Assembly: GCA_905339155.1 (NCBI GenBank)
Contig: CAJPFJ010000015.1
Location: 1-64,000 of the forward strand
Direction of reading: 5' to 3'
DNA: 64,000 nt
Source of the DNA: Methanosarcinales archaeon
GTDB lineage: Archaea > Halobacteriota > Methanosarcinia > Methanosarcinales > Methanoperedenaceae
In this document: piece after piece, positions 1-8,845 of the stretch
Position numbering within the stretch: the stretch's first letter is position 1
Layout of the letters: each line of letters opens with the position of its first letter
The notes under the pieces: model-generated
Told to the model about the DNA's origin: nothing
Database searches by the model: none
Seen by the model: only the letters and a program-made list of their open reading frames with translations
Position numbers and translations under genes: made by a program

Positions 1-1941
1 GGAATTGATGCCAACAACAGGATCATACATTTGGTCTTCAACATTCCAGTTCCAGATGCTGTAATAGCTGTCATCGATCGCATTAAGCATCGTTTCAGCA
101 GCAATCGAATTTTCACCGGAGGTTCCGATCAGGTTCCATCCCTTGGTTACACCAAGAGAAGGAGGTATAAATGCTCCAGTCTTCTTTTCCAGTGCTGGCA
201 TAGTCTTTGAAGTGTCTATTTTTATCAAGTAGCCATTCAAAGGCGTGAAATTCGTCACAGGTGACATCCATTGCTTCCCAACCGGATCCCATGCGTAAAG
301 CTCCGTGTAATCCGTGCCTTTCACAAGGCCCCGTAATACATAATCAACGCTTGCGTTGTTCAGCATGTAAGGTACTGATATGAATTTCCAATTGAGTTCG
401 GGTGTTCCTGATACGTTCACTTGTCCATCGATCACCTGGGAATTGTTTATCTGGCTTGTAGTGCTATTCATTAAGACCGCATTTGCCAGATCAAGAACAT
501 AAATTCCTGATGCGCTGCCCCTGGCTTTGAATTGCACGGTTATAAATGTGCCATTTACAGGTGCTGCCGCGCCGGATGTTCTGGCAAGTCCGAATTTTAC
601 CTGCCCCGGGCTGATTCCGTTTCCAGGCTCAGCCAGTGCATCCGCACCCAGCAGGTTTCCTGAGGTAATTGTATTGGCGGTCAGGTTTGTCTTATCGTAG
701 TTCAGTTCAACATGTGCAAACTGCAAATTTTCGCTCCCCGAATCGATGTTCACGCTAAAAGTGAACGTCGCACCGGGTGCAACTACCAGAGTTTGAGTAG
801 GGAACCCATATACTTTTACTCCGCCAGTACCCGGTGGGGGGGTAGGCGTTGGTGTTACCGTTGGTGTCGAAACCGGGGTTCCTGATATGTTCACCTCTCC
901 ATCATTGATCGTAACATTGGATATAGTTGATGTAATATTATCCATTAATTTTACATTATCCAGATCAAGTTTAGGCTTCCCCGATGCATTGCTGTTGGCT
1001 GTGAATTGCAGGGTGATAAATGTGCCATTTACAGGAGCTGCACTGGAATTCCTGGCAAGCCCGTATTTCACCTTCCCCGGACTGATTCCACTTCCAGGCT
1101 CTGTCAATGCATCCGCACCCAAAAGGTTTCCTGAGGTAATTGTATTGGCTGTCAGGTTTGTCGTATCATAGTTCAGTTCAACATGCGCAAACTGCACATC
1201 AGTGGTTCTTGAATCGATTTTCACTGTAAAAGTGAAAGTCGCACCGGGTGCCACATCCTGTGTCTGAGGCGACACGCTAACTGTGACCGCTGTTGGTGAA
1301 GGCGTTGCCGTTGCAGTTGGCGTTGCCGTTGCAGTTGCTGTCGGTGTTGCCGTTTCAGTTGCCGTTGCAGTTGGTGTTGCAGTTGGTGTTGTAGATGGTA
1401 CCACCATCACCTCTCCAAGCATTTCCGGATGGATTGAACAATGATACTTGAAAATACCAGTTTCATTGAATGTAAATTCAAAGGTTTGTCCCGGACTAAC
1501 ATCGCCTGAATTAAAGATATTTGTGTCACTTATTACAGTATGTGCAACACTATCATTGTTCGTCCAGATCACAGTCGTTCCCTCAGAAATATTTATTTGA
1601 GCCGGATTGAACGCAAGATTCTTGATTTCAACTCCAACTACGGGTTCAGGTGTTGCCGTTGGTGTTGCCGTTGCAGTTGGCGTTGCTGTTGCAGTGGGTG
1701 TTGCCGTTACAGTTGGCGTTGCCGTTGCAGTTGGTGTTGCCGTTGTTGTCGGTGGAAGTTGTCCATTCGCTTTATAGTACTCCCCAGCAGAAGTTAATGT
1801 TCCTCCGCCACTTGTACTGACATGACATACTCCACAACTTGGAGCCACTGAAGGAACATATGAAGGAAATGCCGATGCTCCTTGCACAATTACCAGGGCC
1901 AATATCAGCATCACTCCTATTCCTAAGATCTTCTTATTCAT
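1..1941 (-). CDS. Secreted cohesin protein with c-heme and cupredoxin domains (3' end cut by window edge)
   Basis: Open reading frame of 647 codons that begins at 1941 and runs off the window without a stop. A Shine-Dalgarno GAGGTGA lies six bases before the ATG. Residues 1-24 are a signal peptide ending ASA. Residues 36-40 are CGVCH, a c-type heme motif. A Thr/Ala/Pro linker (about 63-98) leads to a plastocyanin/amicyanin-like domain (about 101-182) with type 1 copper ligands His134, Cys168, His171 and Met174 (motif CSIHPEM). A second Thr/Ala/Pro linker is followed by two near-identical cohesin-like domains (about 224-362 and 380-505), then a Trp-rich C-terminal region (WKFISVP, GWNLIG) typical of archaeal surface proteins. 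It should sit outside the membrane, carry heme and copper, and bind dockerins. Its upstream neighbour on the same strand ends in a dockerin. Domain calls are from motif reading; cohesin is the least certain in detail. Confidence 0.85.
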   Translation of the reverse strand, partial: MNKKILGIGVMLILALVIVQGASAFPSYVPSVAPSCGVCHVSTSGGGTLTSAGEYYKANGQLPPTTTATPTATATPTVTATPTATATPTATATPTATPEPVVGVEIKNLAFNPAQINISEGTTVIWTNNDSVAHTVISDTNIFNSGDVSPGQTFEFTFNETGIFKYHCSIHPEMLGEVMVVPSTTPTATPTATATETATPTATATATPTATATPSPTAVTVSVSPQTQDVAPGATFTFTVKIDSRTTDVQFAHVELNYDTTNLTANTITSGNLLGADALTEPGSGISPGKVKYGLARNSSAAPVNGTFITLQFTANSNASGKPKLDLDNVKLMDNITSTISNVTINDGEVNISGTPVSTPTVTPTPTPPPGTGGVKVYGFPTQTLVVAPGATFTFSVNIDSGSENLQFAHVELNYDKTNLTANTITSGNLLGADALAEPGNGISPGQVKFGLARTSGAAAPVNGTFITVQFKARGSASGIYVLDLANAVLMNSTTSQINNSQVIDGQVNVSGTPELNWKFISVPYMLNNASVDYVLRGLVKGTDYTELYAWDPVGKQWMSPVTNFTPLNGYLIKIDTSKTMPALEKKTGAFIPPSLGVTKGWNLIGTSGENSIAAETMLNAIDDSYYSIWNWNVEDQMYDPVVGINS

Positions 1942-1979
1942 ATTTAGTCACCTCTCACTGCAATCGCTTAATATTAAAA

Positions 1980-2026
1980 AAAAGGAAAGAGAATAGACCA
2001 TTGCTGGTCTATTTTGATTTTCCTTT
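1980..2026 (-). terminator. Stem-loop between dockerin and cohesin genes
   Basis: AATAGACCA (1992-2000) pairs perfectly with TGGTCTATT (2005-2013) around a TTGC loop, and outer A/G- and T/C-rich arms (AAAAGGAAA, TTTCCTTTT) can extend it. It lies directly after the stop of the 1681-residue dockerin gene and before the ribosome binding site of the cohesin gene, so it is probably a terminator or attenuator that uncouples the two. Confidence 0.6.
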
Positions 2027-2056
2027 TCACTTTTTGTATTCATAGTCTATCCCTCT

Positions 2057-5000
2057 TTAGCTTGCATTGCAGCTTGTTCCATATTTGGACGCGAACAACA
2101 CGAAGTCAGCGCTGTCTATACTACCGTTATTATTCAAATCGGCTTTGACATTGAACCTCGGATCTCCGCTAGCTGAATTGTATGCACTGGCGAATATTAC
2201 GAAGTCGGCGCTATTTATGGCGCCATCGCCGGTTATGTCGCCCTGGCATGTTGTTCCTCCTGGTGTTGCTGTGGCTGTTGCTGTAGCTGTTCCCGTGGCT
2301 GTTGCTGTAGCTGTTCCCGTGGCTGTTGACGTGGCTGTTGCTGTTGGTGTTGCTGTTGTTGATAATGCATTAGCAATGGCCTGTATCTCTGCCTGGGTAA
2401 GGAACGAGAGTGAGCTCATAGCCGGGATTCCATTGATAGCATTCTGAATATTCGCTGCTGTGCGATCGCGCTTGCTTGAAGTGGCCAGAGGGCCGTGGCA
2501 GCTTGCACTTGCGCAGTTGCTGGCGTAGAGCGCGGCTCCGTCGATTGTCGGTCCTGGTGTCTGTGTTGGTGTCGGTGTTGTTGGTGTCGGTGTTGTCGGT
2601 TCTGGTGTTATTGAAGTATTATTCTGCGCGTAGATTTCCTTCAGTTGGCCCTGGAACCTTGGCTCCTTGGCTTCCAATACATAGGTTATTTCCAATGGAT
2701 TCGCTGAAATCTTCTTGCCTATCTTATCCTGCATATTCGCAGGTAAAGTTTGATTTCTCAATACATCCACAATTATCTCATGGTTCATATTGAAAGGCGG
2801 CAATTCCGGTAAGATTTCTTCAGGTGACCAGAATCCCAGATGCTTGCCGTAAAGCTTGATCTCTTCTTTTGGCAGCTTCTGTCTTATCACTATGTACTTG
2901 AACTGTTCGATTCCATTGACAACTTTGGTCTTTATTGCGACAACATTATAGAATACTTCGTCCACGATGAAAGCCTTCTGGTTCCATCTGGGGTTAGCTC
3001 CTATATTTGCGAGGGTCTGTCCGAACATCCTTCCTACCTCGATTACTGCTTGATTATTGTTTTGGTCAACAGCAATCAGTTTGATATAGAAGGGTCCTTT
3101 GACGTCGTTCATTCCTCTCTGGTACTTCGCAGCATCTCCAACTTTCAATACCTGGTCCCTGGCGCAATTCTGTGAACCTCCGCCTTCATTGTCACATATG
3201 TCATATGCGATGCTCGCTGGCGTAGTCATTACATCTTTTAGTGTCACAACATTATCAAAGAACTGCAATTTGTCATTCTTTGAAAGTTTCTTGTTGTCAA
3301 GCACAAATACAATGCTCTCGTCACCGCTTACATCTGTTCCATCGGTGTCCAATGATGACATTATTCCATCGCCGTCTATGTCCATGTTCAGGGTCTTTTC
3401 GCTTTCTACCTTTACCGCGTCTTTAACTCCCTTATTCGCGGCATCAAAGCTGTTAATTCCTCTGTATGAATTAGTTGCCTGGTGCGCCATTGGTATCAGG
3501 ATATGACTGCCGCTCTTTACCTCTATCGGCATTCTGATATCATTCAATGTCATGTAGGCAAATTCCTGCTCAATCGCCGGGGCATATGTATCGCCAAGGC
3601 TGGGGTCATTATTATGCTCCCTGATCCTATTGCCCGCCTCTAACTGATCCTGGATGGCTTGTTCGTCATCAAGTTGAACAGTTGTAACATATCGGCAAGT
3701 CTTTCTCGGGTCTAATGGTTTACAGGCTTCTATAACAACATCCCAGCGTCCATTGGCTTGCGCCTGGTAATCGTCTTTAAACAATGCTTTTTCATACCAC
3801 ATGCGCTTAAAGACTTTTTCCTGGGGTCTCTGGACTGTATTGCCATTTGATGGATCAAGGAATATCAATTCCGGATAGCCCTGGTTATGATCCATTATAG
3901 CTGGATTGAATGTTACAAAGTCCTTTCTCGGCGACTGCCCGGACTGCGGATAGAATGGCGCTTCAGGATCTGTGTAGGGCGCCTGTTCTGGTTTCTTATT
4001 TGTTACTGGATCTATCACAGTAAGATCTCCTGGCCCTTCATCAAAGTAGCCATAAAGTCTCAATGTTCCATCATTGATGTACAGACCTTGGGCGATTGAT
4101 GCATTATGCCAGAATTTCAGGCGGTCTCCTTTAATGACGATTGGCGTCTCATTTCCGGCAACATCTCCGTCCCAGACACTGATAACTGATTCCGGCGCCC
4201 TGAATCCAGTTGTTACCAGATATTTCTGTCCACTTGGCAGCACGAATTCTGTGTACTGGAAAGGCATTGTGTTGAACCATTCTACTACCCAGGCTTCTTT
4301 ATTTCCGGTCTGGTTGTAGATTTCCTTGAGTTCGCCCACAAATCTCTTCTCTTTGGCTTCTTTTACATATGTTATTGCCAGTGGTCGTGCTTGAACCTTA
4401 TTTCCGATCTTTGCCCTGTCCTGCGTCTCCAATATGTCCACAATTATCTCATGTTGCATATTGAAAGGCGGCAGTTCAGGTAATATTTGATTGATTTCCC
4501 AGACTTTGAGATGCTTGCCGTAAAGTTTGATCTCTTCTTTGGGAAGCTTCTGCCTGATCACTATGTATTTGAACTGTTCTACTCCGTTGACCACTTTAGC
4601 CTTTATTCCTGCCACATTATAGAATACTTCGTCCACGATGAAAGATTTCTGGTTCCATCTGGCGTTAGCTCCTATATTTGCAAGGGTCTGGCCGAACATC
4701 CTTCCTACCTCGATTACTGCTTGATTATTGTTTTCGTCAACAGCAATCAGTTTGATATAGAAGGGTCCTTTGTCATCTTTCATTCCTCTCTGGTACTTCG
4801 CAACCTGTCCAACGGCTAAATTCTGGTTCTTTTCGCAATTCGTTGAATCTCCGCCTTCATTATCACAGACATCGTATACAATGCTCTGCGGGGCCGTGAA
4901 AACACTCCTTAGTGTCACAACATTATCAAAGAACTGCAACTTGCTATCCTTTGATAGGTTCTTGTTGTCAAGCACTAATACAATACTCTCATCACCGCTC

Positions 5001-7102
5001 ACATCTTTACCGTCTGTGTCCATTGATGACATTATTCCATCGTTGTCTATGTCCATACCAAGAGTCTTTTCGCTTTCTACTCTTACCGCATCCTTCACAC
5101 CCTGGTTAGCTGCATCAAAGCTGTTAATTCCCCTGTATGAATTAGTTGCCTGGTGGGCCATGGGTATTAAGATGTGACTTCCATTCTTTACTAATATGGG
5201 CATTCTGAGATCATTCAGCGTCATGTAGGCAAATTCCTGCTCTATTGCAGGCGCATACGTGTCGCCAAGAGCGGGGTCATTATTATGCTCTCTGATTCTA
5301 TTACCCGCAATTAACTGGTCATTGATGGCTTTTTCATCATCAAGTGGTAGTGTTGTTACATATTGGCAAGTCTTTCTCGGGTCTAATGGCTCGCATGCTT
5401 CGATAACAACATCCCAGCGTCCGTTGGCTTGCGCCTGGTAATCATCTTTAAACCATGCTTTTTCATACCACATGCGCTTAAAGACTTTTTCCTGGGGTCT
5501 CTGGACTGTGTTGCCATTTGATGGATCAAGGAATATCAATTCCGGATAGCCCTGGTTATGATCCATTATAGCTGGATTGAATGTTACAAAGTCCTTCCTT
5601 GGTGACTGATTGGACTGAGGATAAAACGGCGCTATCGGATTAGTGTATGGCGCCTGTTCTGGTTTCTTATTTGTTACTGGATCTATAGCATTTAGATCTC
5701 CGGCTCCTTCATCAAAGTAGCCATAGAGTTTCAATGAAGCTATCAGCGTCTGAGTGTTTCCTCCATTAAGTGTCTGAGTGTTTCCTCCAATAGCGTTGAC
5801 ATAGAGATCATCAGTGATTGTTGAATTACTCCAGAACTTCAGGCGATCCCCTTCATGGACTGCCAGTGGAGTTGGTACGCTGTCAAATATTTTCGTTCTT
5901 GCTTCCGGTGCCATGAACCCGCTTGTTACCAGGTAATCCTGATCTTCGGGTAGTGTGAACTGGGTGTACTGCCATGGCATTGTATTGATCCATTCCACGT
6001 TCCAGTGTTCCTCACTAGGAGGTGGTGGCGGCGTTGGTGTCGGTGTTGGGGTTGAAATTGTTACAGTCTCTGTTGCCTGTTCACTTGGGAACTCTGGGGC
6101 AGTTATATCAGTAGAGTTTATCACCACGTCAGTATTTGTTACTGGATCGTAATACGTCGGATTGCCGTGACCAAACGCCGTATTTACGAAAGTTCCTGAT
6201 GTATTATAGGTCTTCGTACATGTAAACGTCGCTGTAGCGCCTGGCTCCAGGACATTCAATAATCCCAGTGGTTGCTGTTTTGTAAATGGTGTACCTACTA
6301 GCGTTGGTGTGCAGTTACTATCGGTCACATGCACATTGGCCAGGTTTACATTACCTGTGTTTTTTTCCGTGTATGTATATGTGGTGGTAAAAGGAAGTTC
6401 GTTTCCGAATTTGGGATTAGCGGTCTTTGTTAGGATGGTGTTTGGTATCATCTCTTTTAAAATTACGCCCACTAGCTGGTTTGAGTTCGCCCCAACATCC
6501 CCTTCAACTTGGTGGACACACTTACCACTGGGACAAGTCACTACAGCATTTGCGGTCGCTACTTCAACGCCAGGGTTAACATCCGCTTTCCATTGCATCG
6601 AAGGAACAAAGATCGCTCTTGTTCCAAAAACACTATTGTTATTGCAGAAACTAGCATTGACTTGTTCCGAGCTATAATAGCAGGTGTCTTCAGTGCCATC
6701 GTCTTTGTAGCTTCTATCAGAATCAAGAAGTATTGGTCCATCGGTAGGATTACCATTGTTGTCGGGTTTGAAGAAGTTTATTGTAACCCCATCACCTGTT
6801 CCGTCTGAAGAGAAAGCAGGGCCGACATTACATGCTCCTGGATCGCCGCCGGTTCCTGCCAGGACTCCGAAATTGAACACTGTTTGCCCATTCGTTCCTG
6901 CAGTTGGTATAACGGTTGTTGACCGAATTTTTACCGAGTTGGCAGTGCAATTAGGGGGGTCAATGGTTGCCTGAACCGGTATTGAGGCCAATAACAATAC
7001 TGCAAGTACTGCAGTAATAATTCCAATTCTTTTCATTGATTCTATTCTTGGAGAAACTGCAAGTAATGCAGTTAATATTCCTGTTCTACTTTTCTTTTTC
7101 AT
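2057..7102 (-). CDS. Large secreted protein: duplicated surface domain, CX4CH cytochrome c, dockerin
   Basis: 1681 residues. The start at 7102 has a strong GGAGGAG ribosome site; an internal Met at residue 23 begins a cleaner signal peptide (MKRIGIITAVLAVLLLA) but has no such site. After export come an N-terminal region, a DUF11-like segment (about 215-335), a Thr/Pro linker, and two homologous blocks of about 560 residues each (about 366-930 and 932-1490) that share long identical stretches and each hold a Ca-binding-like DIDxDG motif. A Thr/Pro linker precedes a small class I cytochrome c domain (about 1522-1581): CASASCH is an unusual CX4CH heme motif, and IPAM offers a distal Met. After a Thr/Ala linker, residues 1619-1681 form a type I dockerin with two Ca-binding F-hand repeats (DITGDGAINSADF, DLNNNGSIDSADF). 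I do not recognise the repeated block by name; it may be S-layer related. The downstream gene encodes cohesins. Confidence 0.85.
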   Translation of the reverse strand: MKKKSRTGILTALLAVSPRIESMKRIGIITAVLAVLLLASIPVQATIDPPNCTANSVKIRSTTVIPTAGTNGQTVFNFGVLAGTGGDPGACNVGPAFSSDGTGDGVTINFFKPDNNGNPTDGPILLDSDRSYKDDGTEDTCYYSSEQVNASFCNNNSVFGTRAIFVPSMQWKADVNPGVEVATANAVVTCPSGKCVHQVEGDVGANSNQLVGVILKEMIPNTILTKTANPKFGNELPFTTTYTYTEKNTGNVNLANVHVTDSNCTPTLVGTPFTKQQPLGLLNVLEPGATATFTCTKTYNTSGTFVNTAFGHGNPTYYDPVTNTDVVINSTDITAPEFPSEQATETVTISTPTPTPTPPPPPSEEHWNVEWINTMPWQYTQFTLPEDQDYLVTSGFMAPEARTKIFDSVPTPLAVHEGDRLKFWSNSTITDDLYVNAIGGNTQTLNGGNTQTLIASLKLYGYFDEGAGDLNAIDPVTNKKPEQAPYTNPIAPFYPQSNQSPRKDFVTFNPAIMDHNQGYPELIFLDPSNGNTVQRPQEKVFKRMWYEKAWFKDDYQAQANGRWDVVIEACEPLDPRKTCQYVTTLPLDDEKAINDQLIAGNRIREHNNDPALGDTYAPAIEQEFAYMTLNDLRMPILVKNGSHILIPMAHQATNSYRGINSFDAANQGVKDAVRVESEKTLGMDIDNDGIMSSMDTDGKDVSGDESIVLVLDNKNLSKDSKLQFFDNVVTLRSVFTAPQSIVYDVCDNEGGDSTNCEKNQNLAVGQVAKYQRGMKDDKGPFYIKLIAVDENNNQAVIEVGRMFGQTLANIGANARWNQKSFIVDEVFYNVAGIKAKVVNGVEQFKYIVIRQKLPKEEIKLYGKHLKVWEINQILPELPPFNMQHEIIVDILETQDRAKIGNKVQARPLAITYVKEAKEKRFVGELKEIYNQTGNKEAWVVEWFNTMPFQYTEFVLPSGQKYLVTTGFRAPESVISVWDGDVAGNETPIVIKGDRLKFWHNASIAQGLYINDGTLRLYGYFDEGPGDLTVIDPVTNKKPEQAPYTDPEAPFYPQSGQSPRKDFVTFNPAIMDHNQGYPELIFLDPSNGNTVQRPQEKVFKRMWYEKALFKDDYQAQANGRWDVVIEACKPLDPRKTCRYVTTVQLDDEQAIQDQLEAGNRIREHNNDPSLGDTYAPAIEQEFAYMTLNDIRMPIEVKSGSHILIPMAHQATNSYRGINSFDAANKGVKDAVKVESEKTLNMDIDGDGIMSSLDTDGTDVSGDESIVFVLDNKKLSKNDKLQFFDNVVTLKDVMTTPASIAYDICDNEGGGSQNCARDQVLKVGDAAKYQRGMNDVKGPFYIKLIAVDQNNNQAVIEVGRMFGQTLANIGANPRWNQKAFIVDEVFYNVVAIKTKVVNGIEQFKYIVIRQKLPKEEIKLYGKHLGFWSPEEILPELPPFNMNHEIIVDVLRNQTLPANMQDKIGKKISANPLEITYVLEAKEPRFQGQLKEIYAQNNTSITPEPTTPTPTTPTPTQTPGPTIDGAALYASNCASASCHGPLATSSKRDRTAANIQNAINGIPAMSSLSFLTQAEIQAIANALSTTATPTATATSTATGTATATATGTATATATATPGGTTCQGDITGDGAINSADFVIFASAYNSASGDPRFNVKADLNNNGSIDSADFVLFASKYGTSCNAS
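2626..6015 (-). repeat. Tandem ~1.7-kb intragenic duplication
   Basis: Positions about 4311-6015 and 2626-4306 encode two homologous blocks, each starting with a W-x-V-E-W-x-N-T-M-P motif and ending near LKEIYxQ. Long DNA stretches are nearly identical, for example around 3500-3970 and 5170-5640. Copy 1 also has a small tandem duplication (GGNTQTL twice, near 5745-5790) absent from copy 2. The similarity suggests a fairly recent duplication or gene conversion. Confidence 0.85.
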
Positions 7103-7426
7103 AACACTCCTCCTATATTATTTCAGTGATCACAGTCCCCACGATCGGCAACTCGAGCATGGAAGCATAGCTTAGATGGAAATTCCATATATCCACGGTG
7201 CACCCCATTACTCTTTCTATTTTTCCTGAATTACCCACTTTGATTGCTGTCACCACTTACTTCTCCCTGATTTGGGGATAGGTACATACTTATTATGACT
7301 GTTGTTATTTAATAATCAATAAGTAGTTGGAACAACTATGAAAAACATATAGTAAAAGCACATAGTATTAACATATTGATATTTCAAATGAATGTTATAA
7401 AATTTTAAAAATTATGAAATCCCTGG
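7103..7426 (-). promoter_or_regulatory. Upstream region of the 1681-residue surface protein
   Basis: No gene is visible in this 324-base stretch. It is AT-rich at 7300-7420 with several TATA-like runs. It contains a short perfect inverted repeat TAGTTG-gaa-CAACTA (7324-7338) and a palindrome ATGGAAATTCCAT near 7178-7190. These are candidates for a promoter with an operator and a long 5' leader, but the transcription start cannot be fixed from sequence. Confidence 0.35.
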
Positions 7427-7461
7427 AAATCAATAAAGCCCTTTCGAGGCATTATTGATTT
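7427..7461 (-). terminator. Strong stem-loop after the triple-repeat secreted protein gene
   Basis: AAATCAATAA-a-GCC pairs with GGC-a-TTATTGATTT around a seven-base loop (7441-7447), a 13-pair stem with one A-A mismatch. On the minus strand it follows the stop at 7510 by about 50 bases and is followed by a T-rich tract, as expected for a terminator. Confidence 0.6.
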
Positions 7462-7509
7462 CGCTACCTGCTTTCTCCTTTCTCTTTCTATCTTATGTGT
7501 TTATATGGG

Positions 7510-8613
7510 CTACCTGTTTCTTAAGAAGGGAGCAATCCCACCAGTTGCGATAGTGAATACATCACCTGGAATTGTCTTTACTGTTTGCTGTGCCTGTATG
7601 TCGTCATACCAAATACAACGGGTTGTACTTGGGTTATTACATCTTATTGATACACGCCATAAATTTCCATCGCCAGAATATATATGTACGTCCTCACTAA
7701 ATGATAATGAACTTTTCCATATATTGGGTTCGGATGCTGTTGAATATCCTTGAGGCAATGCCTGATAATCTGGAATTCTTCCGCCAATGAAATTTACGAA
7801 GTCCTGTTTTGTCTTTTGTTGTATTGGTTCAGGGGTTGGAGCAGGTGTTGGTGTAAGTGTTGGAGTAGATGTTAGAGTAGGAGTAGGTGTTGGAGTTGGT
7901 GTTGGCGTAGGGGCTATATATGTTGTTTTAAGATAAGGAGCAAGTGCGTTTGTTGCTGCAGTAAACACATCATTTGGAATTGTATCAGTTAATATGTTCG
8001 AACTATCGTCTCCATAAGTTATAATATTAGAAGCTATACCAACATTCCACAATATTCCAGCGCTATTTATATGCATATAAGCAATAGGGTAAGTTCCAGG
8101 AGTTATCCATATATCGGGAGTTTTATCAGTCCACCCTCCATGATGCATTGAGCTAAAATTTATGGTTCTTCCATTAATGAAATTTACGAAATCCTGTTTC
8201 GTCTTTTGTTGTATTGGTGAAGGGGGTATATATGTTGTTATAAGATAAGGAGCAAGTGCATTTGTTGCTGCAATAAACACATCATTTGGAATTGTATCAG
8301 TTAATGTGTTCGAACTATCGTCTCCATAAGTTATAATATTGGACGCTATACCAACATTCCACAATATTCCAGAACTATTTATATGCAGATAAGCAATAGA
8401 ATAAGTTCCCGGAGTTATCCATATATTGGGAGTTTTATCCGTCCACCCTCCGTGATACATTGCGTCAAAATTTATGGTTCTTCCGTCTATGAAATTTACG
8501 AAATCCTGTTTCGTCATTCCATTGCTATATGCTAATGTCGGGCTGGCATTGATCAGTAAAACGAGAATTCCCAATACTGCTAACAATACATGATTTGTGC
8601 ATCTTCCATTCAT
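7510..8613 (-). CDS. Secreted protein with three repeated domains
   Basis: 367 residues. A ribosome site GTGAGG precedes the ATG. Residues 1-28 form a signal peptide (MNGRCTNHVLLAVLGILVLL, cleavage near TLA). Three repeats follow, each opening with TKQDFVNFI(D/N/G)GR. Repeats 1 and 2 (about 34-130 and 139-234) are nearly identical and contain WITPGTY, ILWNVGIASN and TIPNDVF. Repeat 3 (about 267-367) is divergent but keeps the opening and the closing GDVFTIATGGIAPFL. A Thr/Pro linker (about 238-264) separates repeats 2 and 3. There is no membrane anchor or catalytic motif I can identify. It lies upstream of, and on the same strand as, the dockerin and cohesin genes and probably belongs to the same cell-surface inventory. 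Function unknown. Confidence 0.8.
   Translation of the reverse strand: MNGRCTNHVLLAVLGILVLLINASPTLAYSNGMTKQDFVNFIDGRTINFDAMYHGGWTDKTPNIWITPGTYSIAYLHINSSGILWNVGIASNIITYGDDSSNTLTDTIPNDVFIAATNALAPYLITTYIPPSPIQQKTKQDFVNFINGRTINFSSMHHGGWTDKTPDIWITPGTYPIAYMHINSAGILWNVGIASNIITYGDDSSNILTDTIPNDVFTAATNALAPYLKTTYIAPTPTPTPTPTPTLTSTPTLTPTPAPTPEPIQQKTKQDFVNFIGGRIPDYQALPQGYSTASEPNIWKSSLSFSEDVHIYSGDGNLWRVSIRCNNPSTTRCIWYDDIQAQQTVKTIPGDVFTIATGGIAPFLRNR
7915..8530 (-). repeat. Two ~300-bp near-identical direct repeats
   Basis: Positions about 7915-8215 and 8228-8528 encode the first two copies of the TKQDFVNFI domain and differ at only scattered bases. The similarity at synonymous positions indicates a recent tandem duplication. 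Confidence 0.75.
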
Positions 8614-8701
8614 ATTTTTTCCTCACATAATAATTTCATGAACATTTGTTTAACCATCATATTCACAATTATGATCATCATAGACAAAGTATTTAACAAT
8701 T

Positions 8702-8845
8702 GTGCTAATAATAATCATCATCATAGAAAAAGTACTACTCCGGGATTCTGATTGGCACAAACTTGAGGAAATAAACAAAGAAATTCCTGTCTTGACACAT
8801 CATCTGGAGGAGATTCCTTTTTTTTACAGGAACAATACTTCATAA
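8702..8845 (+). pseudogene. Possible C-terminal fragment of a lost gene
   Basis: An open frame with a possible GTG start at 8702 and stop at 8843-8845 encodes a protein-like tail (RDSDWHKLEEINKEIPVLTH, then HLEEIPFFYRNNTS). Composition is that of a real protein, but there is no promoter or ribosome site, and repeated ATCATCATAG sequence just before it suggests rearrangement. It abuts the transposase relic on the opposite strand. Family not recognised. Confidence 0.25.

Noticed and set aside
1290-1750. Repetitive GTTGCCGTTGCAGTTGG-type sequence as a microsatellite or CRISPR-like array
   Set aside because: It encodes in-frame Thr/Ala/Pro linkers between domains, with no spacers and no fixed repeat unit.
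2067-6974. Many long plus-strand open frames opposite the 1681-residue protein
   Set aside because: They are antisense shadows of a strongly supported gene. Their composition (repetitive Val/Ala or Arg/Ser) follows from the Thr/Pro linkers and duplicated blocks.
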